Positions 42,089-50,553 of a stretch of DNA of 64,000 nucleotides are shown piece after piece (the first letter of the stretch is position 1; the number at the start of each line of letters is the position of its first letter). The notes below the pieces were generated by a model, which saw only the letters and a list, made by a program, of their open reading frames with translations, was not told where the DNA came from and did no database searches. The stretch covers positions 1 to 64,000 of the forward strand of contig DEZK01000045.1 in the NCBI GenBank assembly GCA_002365175.1, given 5' to 3'. The position numbers were made by a program, and so were the translations under genes. Source of the stretch: Raskinella chloraquaticus (SeqCode). GTDB taxonomy: Bacteria; Pseudomonadota; Alphaproteobacteria; Rhizobiales; UBA4765.

Positions 42089-43009
42089 ATGGCGGAGATC
42101 ACCAATTTCAAGGGCGAGCTGGCCCGCGTCGAGCCGACGACGCCATCTGGCGACACCGCAAGCCTGCTGATGCAGCGCGTCGGCGAACGCGTGCGCAAGG
42201 CGCGTGAACTGAAAGGTATCCCCCGCCGCGTTCTGTCTGAAATCTCCGATGTCTCACCACGCTATCTGGCCCAGCTTGAAGCCGGCGATGGCAACATCTC
42301 GATCAGCCTTCTGCAACGCGTTGCCATCGCCCTTGACCATCGCATTGAATGGCTGGTCGGCGAGGAGGACCCGTGGACATCGCAAACACTCAAAGTCGCT
42401 GATCTTTATCGTCTGGCGGGCGCTGACATTCGCCAGCAGGTCATGCACCTGCTGCAGCCTGAACCAGATGATGCTTTGCGTGCCCGCAGGGTGTGCCTGA
42501 TTGGCCTGCGCGGCGCAGGCAAATCAACGCTCGGCGCCCTCACCGCCAAAGCGTTTAATGCACCTTTCCTCGAACTCAACCGCGAGATCGGGGATCATGC
42601 CGGAATGTCCGTCAATGAGGTGTTGGCGCTTTACGGGCAGGAAGGATACCGCAAGCTCGAGGCCTCGGCCCTCAGCCGCATTATCTCCACCCATGAGACG
42701 CTGATCCTCGCGGTGGCCGGCGGCATTGTCGCCGAGCCCGACACGTACAAGATGTTGCTGGCGCATTTCCACACCATCTGGATACGCGCCGCTCCCCATG
42801 AACATATGGGCCGCGTGCTTGCCCAGGGTGATACACGGCCCATGGCCGGCAATCCGGAAGCCATGGAACAATTGAAATCAATCCTGGCAAGCCGGGAGGC
42901 GCTCTACAGCCTCGCTGACGCACAGCTCGATACATCAGGAAAAACGCTGGAACATTCCCTCGAAGAGCTGGTGCATCTCATCCATTCCCGAGGTTATCTT
43001 CTATCCTGA
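42089..43009 (+). CDS. boxR: BoxR/BzdR-type regulator: HTH plus shikimate-kinase-like domain
   Basis: The 306-residue benzoyl-CoA-responsive regulator has an HTH_XRE domain (about 30-90, GERVRKARELKGIPRRVLSEISD, SPRYLAQLEAGDGNIS; given in parts), a linker, and a shikimate-kinase-like domain with Walker A GLRGAGKST (139-147). Known relatives repress benzoate genes until benzoyl-CoA binds the kinase-like domain. I chose ATG 42089 (GGAGCGGG 4-5 bases upstream). The ATG at 42074 lies inside the likely operator/promoter and has no ribosome-binding site. Confidence 0.94.
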   Translation: MAEITNFKGELARVEPTTPSGDTASLLMQRVGERVRKARELKGIPRRVLSEISDVSPRYLAQLEAGDGNISISLLQRVAIALDHRIEWLVGEEDPWTSQTLKVADLYRLAGADIRQQVMHLLQPEPDDALRARRVCLIGLRGAGKSTLGALTAKAFNAPFLELNREIGDHAGMSVNEVLALYGQEGYRKLEASALSRIISTHETLILAVAGGIVAEPDTYKMLLAHFHTIWIRAAPHEHMGRVLAQGDTRPMAGNPEAMEQLKSILASREALYSLADAQLDTSGKTLEHSLEELVHLIHSRGYLLS

Positions 43010-43039
43010 CCAACACAGAGGTGAGAGACGAATAGCAAA

Positions 43040-43065
43040 TTGACAGATTTTATGCATTATCATAC
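43040..43065 (+). promoter_or_regulatory. promoter and candidate BoxR operator for the aromatic ABC importer
   Basis: A perfect TTGACA (43040-43045) is followed by ATGCATTATCATAC (43052-43065), 13 of 14 bases identical to the motif at 34469-34482. No good -10 is visible at 17 bp. The motif lies between the expected -35 and -10, a repressing position. Confidence 0.55.
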
Positions 43066-43100
43066 ATCTAATCACGAGCAATAAGAGCATAACTCGCTAG

Positions 43101-43122
43101 TATATGCATTAAATTGCATATA
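43101..43122. promoter_or_regulatory. TATATGCA-N6-TGCATATA palindrome
   Basis: TATATGCA (43101-43108) and TGCATATA (43115-43122) are perfect inverted arms around TTAAAT. The site lies 35 bp before the binding-protein start and shares TGCA-N6-YGCA spacing with the boxR upstream site. It is a second candidate BoxR operator in this 147-bp intergenic region. Confidence 0.55.
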
Positions 43123-43156
43123 TTGATCGAGCCTCTCAAAACAAGGGAACGCCAGG

Positions 43157-44386
43157 ATGACTAAGACCACACGCTATACGGCCACGACGCCTTTATCGAT
43201 GATCGCACTTGATCGCCGCCGCTTTCTCTATGGCAGTGCAGGCGCGCTCGCTGCCGGGCCGTTCGCCGGGCTTGCCACGCCGGCGATTGCCCAGGGCGCG
43301 GCTCTCAAAATCGGGTTCATGCTTCCCTATTCGGGAACTTTCGCCAAGCTGGGTCAGTATATCGACGCCGGATTCCGTCTTTATGTCGAGAAGAACGGCG
43401 GCATGCTGGGTGGCCGCAAGATCGAATTCGTGCAGGTTGATGATGAATCAAAGCCCGAAGCGGGCACTGACAACATGAACCGCCTCGTTGGCCGCGACAA
43501 AGTCGATGTTGTGGTCGGCACCGTTCACTCTGGCGTTGCGATGGCCATGGTCAAAGTTGCCCGCGACACCAACACCATGCTCGTCATCCCCAATGCCGGC
43601 GTCAACGAGGCCACGGGGCCTGCCTGTGCGCCGCATATCTTCCGCACCTCCTTCTCGAACTGGCAGGTGACGTATCCGATGGGCAAGGTGATGTATGACG
43701 CCGGCTTGCGCAATGTTGCCACCATCACCTGGCGCTATGCGGCGGGCCAGCAGATGGTCGACGCCTTCAAGGAAGGCTTCACCAAGGAGGGCGGCAAGAT
43801 CGCCGAGGATCTGGCTTTGCCCTTCCCGGAGGTTGAGTTCCAGGCGCTGATCACCCGCATCGCCACCCTGAAGCCGGACGCCGTGTTCGCCTTCTTTGCC
43901 GGCGGCGGGGCGGTCAAGTTCGTTCGTGACTATGCGGCTGCCGGCCTCAACAAATCCATCCCGCTTTATGGTGCGGGCTTCCTCACCGACGGAACCCTGC
44001 CCGCTCAGGGAGAAGCCGCCAACGGTATCAGGACAACCCTTCATTACGCCGATAATCTCGACCTGCCCGCCAACAAGGCATTCCTTGAGGCCTTCAAGGC
44101 CAAGACCGGCAATGATGGCGACATCTATTCCGTGCAAGGATATGACGCCGGCGCGCTCCTTGATATCGGCCTCAAGGCGGTCAAGGGCGACTGGGCGGCG
44201 CGCGAGCCGCTGATTGCTGCCATGAAAGCAGCAAAGATCGACAGTCCGCGCGGCACCCTCACCTTCAACAAGGCCAACAACCCTATCCAGGACATCTACA
44301 TGCGCGAGGTGCGTAACGGACGTAACGAACTTGTCTCGGTTGCCGGCAAGAGTGTTGACGATCCCGCCCGCGGTTGCCGCGCCTGA
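43157..44386 (+). CDS. ABC importer substrate-binding protein (LivJ type), box-linked
   Basis: The 409-residue protein has a twin-arginine-type signal (ALDRRRFLYGSAGALAAG ... AIAQG). The mature LivJ-like type I periplasmic domain shows KIGFMLPYSGTFAKLGQYID, EFVQVDDESKPEAG and VVVGTVHSGVAMAM. HAAT-family binding proteins next to aromatic-degradation genes bind benzoate-like acids, which fits the position directly behind boxR (inference). It begins a five-gene importer. A strong hairpin follows it, which would favour excess binding protein. Confidence 0.9.
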   Translation: MTKTTRYTATTPLSMIALDRRRFLYGSAGALAAGPFAGLATPAIAQGAALKIGFMLPYSGTFAKLGQYIDAGFRLYVEKNGGMLGGRKIEFVQVDDESKPEAGTDNMNRLVGRDKVDVVVGTVHSGVAMAMVKVARDTNTMLVIPNAGVNEATGPACAPHIFRTSFSNWQVTYPMGKVMYDAGLRNVATITWRYAAGQQMVDAFKEGFTKEGGKIAEDLALPFPEVEFQALITRIATLKPDAVFAFFAGGGAVKFVRDYAAAGLNKSIPLYGAGFLTDGTLPAQGEAANGIRTTLHYADNLDLPANKAFLEAFKAKTGNDGDIYSVQGYDAGALLDIGLKAVKGDWAAREPLIAAMKAAKIDSPRGTLTFNKANNPIQDIYMREVRNGRNELVSVAGKSVDDPARGCRA

Positions 44387-44443
44387 ACGGCTTGAACGCT
44401 GAACAGGGAAGGTCTGAGCGCCCCTGCTTGCGGCAACCCGAAA

Positions 44444-44465
44444 GCCCGCCGCCTCCGCGGCGGGC
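44444..44465 (+). other. intra-operon hairpin after the binding-protein gene
   Basis: GCCCGCCGC (44444-44452) pairs perfectly with GCGGCGGGC (44457-44465) around a CTCC loop, in the 103-bp gap before the permease gene. No T-run follows. Such hairpins after binding-protein genes often protect the 3' end or limit read-through, so that binding protein exceeds permease. Confidence 0.65.
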
Positions 44466-44489
44466 GCTTCCACCACAAGGGATCAGGTG

Positions 44490-45359
44490 ATGGATATCGC
44501 CACATTCTCTGTTCAGCTTCTGAACGCGGTTCAGCACGGGCTGGTCCTGTTCCTTGTGGCAAGCGGCCTGACGCTTGTCTTCGGCATCCTCGGCGTCATC
44601 AACCTCGCCCATGGTGCCTTCTACATGCTGGGCGCCTATCTCGCTTACTGGATCGCCGGTTACACCGGCAGTTTCGCCCTTGCCCTGGTTGGCGGCGTGG
44701 CCATCGCCTTCCTGCTGGGCCTGGTTCTTGAGGAAGCCTTCGTCAAACGTCTCATCGGCCGCGACCATCTGGCCCAGGTCCTGTTGAGCTATGGATTGAT
44801 CCTTGTCATCGATGAGGTGCGCCAGATCCTGTTTGGCAAAGACGTGCATTCAGTTGCCCCGCCAGCCTGGCTGCAAGGCTCCATAGAACTCACCGATGTG
44901 CTCTCCTATCCGATCTACCGGCTGGCTCTGTGTATCGCCTGCCTTGTCCTGGCCGGCATCATTTTCTTTATCATCCAGAAAACCAGACTAGGCATGATCC
45001 TGCGCGCCGGCGCCGAGAACCGCGACATGACACGAGCGCTCGGCATCTCGTTTGATCGCGTCAACCGCTATGTGTTTGCCGGCGGCATCGCGCTCGCGGC
45101 CCTTGGCGGCATACTGGTTGCGCCGATATCGACCGTTTTCCCCGGCATGGGCGACAGCATGCTGATCCTGTCCTTCGTTGTCGTCGTTCTGGGCGGCATC
45201 GGCTCGGTCGCCGGCGCAGCCTTTGGCGCCTTGCTGATCGGCCTCACCGACACGTTCGGCAAGGTTTTCTTCCCCCAGGTGTCCTCCATCCTCGTCTACC
45301 TGTTGATGGTCATCATTTTGTTGTGGCGCCCCAACGGCCTGCTGGGTCGCGCTTCGTGA
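44490..45359 (+). CDS. ABC importer permease, LivH type (box-linked)
   Basis: This 289-residue inner-membrane permease has about eight hydrophobic helices. It starts at ATG 44490 (AAGGGA upstream; GTG 44487 is adjacent). LivH signatures are LVFGILGVINLAHGAFYMLGAY (helix 1-2, in part), RAGAENRDMTRALGI, the ATPase-contact loop, and VVVLGGIGSVAGAAFGA near the end. It pairs with the LivM-type protein, whose ATG overlaps its stop (TGATG). Confidence 0.92.
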   Translation: MDIATFSVQLLNAVQHGLVLFLVASGLTLVFGILGVINLAHGAFYMLGAYLAYWIAGYTGSFALALVGGVAIAFLLGLVLEEAFVKRLIGRDHLAQVLLSYGLILVIDEVRQILFGKDVHSVAPPAWLQGSIELTDVLSYPIYRLALCIACLVLAGIIFFIIQKTRLGMILRAGAENRDMTRALGISFDRVNRYVFAGGIALAALGGILVAPISTVFPGMGDSMLILSFVVVVLGGIGSVAGAAFGALLIGLTDTFGKVFFPQVSSILVYLLMVIILLWRPNGLLGRAS

Positions 45360-46372
45360 TGAAGGCATCGCCCGCCCTCGCTCGCGCATTGCTGGCCGCT
45401 CTATTGATCGCAGCGCTGCTGCTGCCGATGATCGCGCCAACGTATTATCTGCAGTTTTTTGCCAAGGCGATGTTGCTTGCCATCGTTGCTGCCTCGCTCA
45501 ACCTGGTCGTCGGCTTTGGCGGCATGGTGAGCCTGTGCCACGGCGCCTTCTTCGGTCTTGCGGGCTATGTGCTTGCTCTGGCCTCTCCATCATCATCCGG
45601 CGCGTCCCTGTGGACATCGCTGCCGCTGGCTTTGCTGGTTGTCGCCGTCGCTGCGGCACTCGTCGGCGCGCTGGCGCTGCGCACACGCGGCATCTATTTC
45701 ATCATGGCAACGCTCGCTTTCGGCGAAATGTTCTTCTACTTCTTCCACGATACGCGGGTGGCGAATGGCTCCGACGGCATCTACATCTATTTTGAGCCCG
45801 AGATCGTTATCGCCGGATGGCGCCTGGTCGATCTGGGAAACAAGACAAGCTTTTACTACGTAGCCCTCGCCAGCCTGCTGCTCGCGATTATCGTCATTTC
45901 CACTCTTGTGCGCTCGCCCTTTGGCGCCGCCCTCATGGCAGCCCGTGACAATGAGCAGCGCGCCCGCTCGCTTGGCTTTCCCGTTTTCCGCATCCGCCTC
46001 ACCGCCTTTGTCCTTGCCGCCGTTCTGGCCGGCATTGCGGGATATTTCTCCGCCAGCCAGTTTGGCTTTGTTGCGCCCCAGACGCTGGGTTGGCATGTGT
46101 CGGCAACCCTCCTCATCATGGTGGTTCTTGGTGGCATGAAAAGCGTGCTCGGTCCGGTTTTTGGAGCTTTCGCCCTGCTCGGCCTTGAGGAAATCCTGAA
46201 GTCGAATATCGAACACTGGAAGCTCATCGAAGGCGTCATCGTCATTGCCCTCGTCTTTATGCTCCCCGGTGGCCTGCAGCACCTGGCGCAACTGGTGTTC
46301 GCCGATCGGCGAGCGCCTGCGGGGCAGCCTGGCTCCGGCGCGTCATCGGCTGGACGACAACACCATGGCTGA
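45359..46372 (+). CDS. ABC importer permease, LivM type (box-linked)
   Basis: The ATG at 45359 is coupled to the LivH stop and gives 337 residues with about nine membrane helices. LivM signatures are NLVVGFGGMVSLCHGAFFGLAGY, MAARDNEQRARSLGF and MVVLGGMKSVLGPVFGAF. The C-terminal 20-25 residues are polar (GQPGSGASSAGRQ) and overlap the start of the LivG-type gene by 8 bp. Together with the LivH-type protein it makes the translocation pore. Confidence 0.92.
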   Translation: MKASPALARALLAALLIAALLLPMIAPTYYLQFFAKAMLLAIVAASLNLVVGFGGMVSLCHGAFFGLAGYVLALASPSSSGASLWTSLPLALLVVAVAAALVGALALRTRGIYFIMATLAFGEMFFYFFHDTRVANGSDGIYIYFEPEIVIAGWRLVDLGNKTSFYYVALASLLLAIIVISTLVRSPFGAALMAARDNEQRARSLGFPVFRIRLTAFVLAAVLAGIAGYFSASQFGFVAPQTLGWHVSATLLIMVVLGGMKSVLGPVFGAFALLGLEEILKSNIEHWKLIEGVIVIALVFMLPGGLQHLAQLVFADRRAPAGQPGSGASSAGRQHHG

Positions 46373-47117
46373 CATCGTTCTGAGCGCCAGACATCTGACG
46401 AAGCGCTTCGGCGGCCTGATCGCCGTAAGCGATGTCTCAATAGATGTTCATCGTGATGAAATTCATGCCGTCATCGGCCCGAACGGGGCAGGAAAATCGA
46501 CCCTCGTCAATTTGCTCTCCGGCGAGATCACCCCTGGCGACGGCAGTGTTCATCTGGCAGGCGAGGACATGACCGCCCGCTCGCCCGACCAACGCGCCCG
46601 GGCCGGCCTGGGGCGTTCCTACCAGAAGACGACCATCTTTCCTGATGTCAGCGTCTTCGCGAATGCGCGCCTCGCCGCACAGGCCCGATCACCTAAGGCG
46701 TTGCGCTTCTTTGGTGATGCCAGCCGCGACCCGGTGATCAACGCTCACGCTACTGCCGCGCTCAGTGAAGCTGGTATTGCCGCCCACGCTGACACACCCG
46801 CCCGCCATCTCAGCCATGGTGGCCAGCGCCAGCTTGAGATTGCCATGGTGCTTGCCACCGCGCCCAGCATCCTCCTGCTCGACGAGCCCTTGGCGGGGAT
46901 GGGGCCGGCCGAAGCGCAGGACATGATCGCCCTTGTTTCACGCCTCAGGAACGGGCGCGGCATTCTCCTTGTCGAGCACGACATGGATGCCGTCTTCGCC
47001 CTCGCTGACCGCCTGACCGTCATGGCCGATGGTCATGTCATTGCAACCGGCACGCCGGCGCAAGTCCGCGCTGATCCCGCCGTCAGGGTGGCTTATCTCG
47101 GCGAGGATTGCTTGTGA
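46365..47117 (+). CDS. ABC importer ATPase, LivG type (box-linked)
   Basis: This 250-residue cytoplasmic ATPase has Walker A GPNGAGKST, Q-loop region GLGRSYQKTTIFPDVSVFAN, signature LSHGGQRQLEIAM, Walker B ILLLDEPLAGMGP and the His switch VEHDMDAVF. The C-terminal YLGEDCL tail is normal for LivG. The start at ATG 46365 overlaps the permease gene, and the end overlaps the LivF start (GTGA). Confidence 0.93.
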   Translation: MADIVLSARHLTKRFGGLIAVSDVSIDVHRDEIHAVIGPNGAGKSTLVNLLSGEITPGDGSVHLAGEDMTARSPDQRARAGLGRSYQKTTIFPDVSVFANARLAAQARSPKALRFFGDASRDPVINAHATAALSEAGIAAHADTPARHLSHGGQRQLEIAMVLATAPSILLLDEPLAGMGPAEAQDMIALVSRLRNGRGILLVEHDMDAVFALADRLTVMADGHVIATGTPAQVRADPAVRVAYLGEDCL

Positions 47118-47824
47118 CGACCGTGCTCGAGATCAACGATCTGCAAAGCTTTTATGGCGTGAGCCAGGTTTTGTACGGATTATCTCTCACCGTCGGCGCC
47201 GGCGAGCAGATAGCCCTCCTCGGGCGCAACGGCATGGGCAAGACAACGCTGCTCAAATCGATCATCGGCCTTGTCTCTGATCGGCGCGGCGCCGTCAATG
47301 TGATGGGGCAGGATGCGGTCCACCTGCCGCCAGAAGCCATCGCCCGTCTGGGCATCGCCTATGTTCCGGAGGGGCGCGGCATTTTCGGGTCTTTGTCGGT
47401 GCTTGAAAATCTCAAGATGTCCGCAAGGCCCGACCGCGCCGGGCGCAATCACTGGTCGATCGACCGGATATTTGCCATCTTTCCCCGCCTCGCCGAGCGC
47501 CAGCGCCATGGCGGTCAACAGCTTTCAGGAGGCGAGCAGCAGATGCTGTCGATCGGCCGGGCGCTGATGACCAATCCCGCCCTCATTCTGCTCGACGAGG
47601 CGACCGAAGGGCTGGCCCCGCTGGTTGTCCGCGACATCTGGAACAGCCTCGCCATGATGCGTGCCGAGGGTATCGCCACCATCATCGTCGACAAGGATCA
47701 TCGCAGCCTGTCGCGTGTTGCCGACCGCATGATTATGCTTGCCAAGGGCACCATCGCCTTTTCAGGAACGCCGGCCGAACTGGCCTCCAGGCCGGACATT
47801 CTGGAGCGCCATCTGGGCGTATAA
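47114..47824 (+). CDS. ABC importer ATPase, LivF type (box-linked)
   Basis: I chose GTG 47114 because it forms the GTGA overlap with the previous stop; TTG 47108 is in frame. The 236-residue ATPase has Walker A GRNGMGKTT, EGRGIFGSLSVLENL, signature LSGGEQQMLSIGRAL, Walker B LILLDEATEGLAP and VDKDHRSL in place of the usual VE(Q/H)-type His switch region. It completes the five-gene importer, and no terminator is evident before the convergent remnant. Confidence 0.93.
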   Translation: MTTVLEINDLQSFYGVSQVLYGLSLTVGAGEQIALLGRNGMGKTTLLKSIIGLVSDRRGAVNVMGQDAVHLPPEAIARLGIAYVPEGRGIFGSLSVLENLKMSARPDRAGRNHWSIDRIFAIFPRLAERQRHGGQQLSGGEQQMLSIGRALMTNPALILLDEATEGLAPLVVRDIWNSLAMMRAEGIATIIVDKDHRSLSRVADRMIMLAKGTIAFSGTPAELASRPDILERHLGV

Positions 47825-47835
47825 CGATCTGCCGT

Positions 47836-48975
47836 TCAGTGCGCCATGATCTGGCCCCGGTTGAGGGCTGCCGTGTGAACAGGCGCATCCCACAGCGCCA
47901 ACATTTCACTGTCAGCGAGTGTCACCGTGATCGAGCAGCCGGCCATGTCGAGCGAGGTGACAAAATTTCCGACCTGTGAGCGGACAATGTCGATGCCGCG
48001 CTGCTCAAGGAGCGCCGCTGCGTTTTCAAACATGATGTAAATCTCCATCAACGGGGTGGCGGCAATCATGCCGATCAATCGCAAAACCGCCTCATGGCCG
48101 GGATCAGCAAGGGCGGCGACGGCGGCAATGTCGCGCCCCGCCGCCATCACGTATTGCGTGAGATCATTCGAGCCGATCGACAGGAAGGCTGCATCAAAGG
48201 TCTCAAGCGTCAACGCTGTCGCGGGAACTTCCACCATCATGCCAAGCGGCGGGAGGCGGTGAGGGACGCACTCGGCGCGTAGCTCGGCGCAGGCCTGATG
48301 GAGAAGGGCGCGGGTTGCCTCCAGTTCAGCGGGCAGTGCGACCATCGGGATCATGATCTGCACATCGCCAAAGGCAGCGGCGCGGGCCAGCGCTCGAAGC
48401 CGGGGACGAAAGATGTCGGGTCGTGACAGCGTCAGGCGTACACCACGCATGCCAAGGAAAGGGTTACTTTCGCCAAGCGGTGTCAACCCGGCAATCGGCT
48501 TGTCAGCGCCGGCATCAAGGGTGCGGAATGTAACGGGTTTGCCACCAGCCCAGCGGACAATGCGGGTGTAGATGTCAGTCTGTGCGTCTTCGCTCGGCAG
48601 AGTTGCGCCTTCAAACAGCAGCTCGGTGCGAACCAGCCCGATGCCATCGCAGCAGGCCGGATCAAGCCCCTCCAGCTCGGATGGATCAGCGACGTTGATC
48701 AAGGTGATGACAGGCACGCCGTTGCGCGAAATGGCCGGCTGGCCAAGGAAACCGGCGACTGCCGTATCGCGCGTCCGGCTCGCCGCGCATTGCTGCTCGA
48801 AACGCGTGGCGTCGGTGGAACTCGGATCAACGATAACCAGACCTTGTGTCGCGTCGATCAGGACATTGCGGCCAGCGATATCGTCGGCCTGAAGGCCGAC
48901 AATCATCGGTACGCCACGCGACCGTGCCAGCATCGCCACATGGCTGGTGGCGGCGCTGCCCTTGCGCAGCAAATT
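47836..48975 (-). pseudogene. chimeric remnant: PTS Enzyme I-like domain fused to DhaK C-terminus
   Basis: About 379 open codons have no plausible start; a TAA lies at 49000-49002. The N-terminal part starts at the phospho-His region of an Enzyme I-like (DhaM/PtsI) protein (SAATSHVAMLARSRGVPMIVG). It continues through the PEP-binding barrel (GIGLVRTELLF, MRGVRLTLSRPD, MMVEVPA, SIGSNDLTQYVMAAGR) to about position 48070. There it switches in frame to the C-terminus of dihydroxyacetone kinase DhaK (ATPLMEIYIMFENAA, NFVTSLDMAGCSITVTL, EMLALWDAPVHTAALN). The Enzyme I N-domain, its active-site Cys region and most of DhaK are missing. A deletion between adjacent dha genes is the likely origin. Confidence 0.8.
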
Positions 48976-49320
48976 CGATGCATTGCAACAATCAATGCTT
49001 TATGGGCTAAACACGAATACAGCAGAAAACGATCCTGTCGGCCGCCAGGAAATCGCGGAAATGGGAGCTTGCGTTACAGCCGTAGCGCCCCGACGTCGCG
49101 GGGCTGACAGTCTCGAGCTGGCGGGCTTCTGATCGTCGGGCGTCAACCTGCCCAAATAGCAGGCAGATGAACCTGGAACAGCGCAATACCTGGCGCAGAT
49201 GGCGGCAAACAAGGCATACCAGCTGCGCATTCTTTTGGTTATCGCGCTGGCACATTTATTGCTGACATTTCAATCCCAAGAAGTAGACCCCCAAGAACCA
49301 GATCAGCGGAGGAGCTGCAG
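48976..49320. other. intergenic region without a recognisable gene
   Basis: The left edge is the breakpoint of the EI-DhaK remnant. The short open frames in all directions match nothing I know and look like chance or decayed sequence. At the right end GGAGGAG (about 49308-49314) is the ribosome-binding site of the next gene. No clear promoter pair or mobile-element ends are visible. Confidence 0.6.
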
Positions 49321-50502
49321 ATGCTCAAGATTGTGATCACCGGATGTTGTCAGGCCCTGTTGGTTCTCCTCGCGCTCGCTATGGGGCCGGTTCATCCTCT
49401 CCATGCTCAGGAAACGCTAAAGATCGGCCTGGTGGCGGCGCTTTCGGGCCAGTCGGCGAAATCAGGTGAGGCGATCATCCGCGGTCTTTCAATCGCCCTT
49501 GATGAAATCAATGCCAAGGGCGGCGTCCTTGGCAAGAAGCTCGAACTGCTGACGCGCGATGATGAAAGCAATCCCGCCAAAGGTTTGGTGGCAGCCCGCG
49601 AACTGGTGCAACGGGAAAAGATCGCGGTTCTGTTTGGTGGGCTTGATACGCCCGTTTCGCTTGCCATCGCGCCCTTCGTCAATCAGGCCAAGGTGCCGTT
49701 CATGGGTGTATGGGCAGCCGGCACAGGTATCACGCGCAACGGCGCCGCCGAAAACTACGTCTTCCGGGTATCGGCGGTCGATACGCTCGTTGACATCGCG
49801 CTGGTTGACTATGCAGTCAAAAAATATGGGGCCAAAACACCTGGTATGATCCTGGTCAACAATGCCTGGGGTGAATCAAACGAAGCCGGCCTCAAGGCGG
49901 CCCTTGTCAGCAAGGGCATGAGCGCTGCCGGTATCGAGAAATTTGAAGCTAATGACGTCGATGTTGTACCGCAACTTTCCCGACTGAAGGCGGCGGGAGC
50001 TGACACGCTGTTTCTGGTTGGCAATGTTGGCCCGTCAGCTCAGGTAGTCAAATCGCTGGATCGCATGGGCTGGAATGTACCCGTCGTATCACATTGGGGA
50101 CCGGCCGGCGGACGCTTCACCGAGCTTGCCGGGCCGAGCGCCGAAAAGGTCCATTTCATTCAGACTTACAGCTTTTCCGGAAAGCTGAGCCAGAAGGGTG
50201 AATCCGTATTCACCCTGCTCAAGGCCAAATATCCAGAAATCAAAACAACAACCGACGTGACACCTGCCGTCGGTATCGCCAATGCGTATGATGCCCTCCA
50301 TCTGACGGCGTTGGCGATCACCAAGGCCGGCTCGATCGAGGGCACAAAAATCCGCCAGGGCTTTTACGACATCGATCATTATGCCGGGCTGATCAAAACC
50401 TATGCGAAACCCTTCACACCGGACAATCACGACGCTCTTAGCGCTGCTGACTATATCTTCACCTACTTCAAAGGCGCTGAAATCCTGCCGCTCTCCAATT
50501 GA
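49321..50502 (+). CDS. ABC importer substrate-binding protein (LivJ type), second system
   Basis: The 393-residue product has a Sec signal (about 1-30, LHA-QE) and a type I periplasmic binding fold: LKIGLVAALSGQSAKSGEAI, DEINAKGGVLGKKLELLTRDDESNP (in parts), YVFRVSAVDTLVDIAL, and VSHWGPAGGRFTEL. GGAGGAG lies 6 bases before the ATG. It belongs to the operon with the LivH and fused LivMGF genes and an amidohydrolase. The ligand is probably the nitrogenous substrate of that enzyme (inference). Confidence 0.9.
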   Translation: MLKIVITGCCQALLVLLALAMGPVHPLHAQETLKIGLVAALSGQSAKSGEAIIRGLSIALDEINAKGGVLGKKLELLTRDDESNPAKGLVAARELVQREKIAVLFGGLDTPVSLAIAPFVNQAKVPFMGVWAAGTGITRNGAAENYVFRVSAVDTLVDIALVDYAVKKYGAKTPGMILVNNAWGESNEAGLKAALVSKGMSAAGIEKFEANDVDVVPQLSRLKAAGADTLFLVGNVGPSAQVVKSLDRMGWNVPVVSHWGPAGGRFTELAGPSAEKVHFIQTYSFSGKLSQKGESVFTLLKAKYPEIKTTTDVTPAVGIANAYDALHLTALAITKAGSIEGTKIRQGFYDIDHYAGLIKTYAKPFTPDNHDALSAADYIFTYFKGAEILPLSN

Positions 50503-50553
50503 TCGTTAAGCCAGGTCAGGGATAGCAGACCGCCCTACGTCGGGAGAGCGTTG

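Noticed and set aside
48976..49320. Possible transposase or integrase remnant beside the EI-DhaK chimera
   Set aside because: All six frames give only short sequences with no known transposase motif, and I saw no terminal inverted repeats or target duplication.
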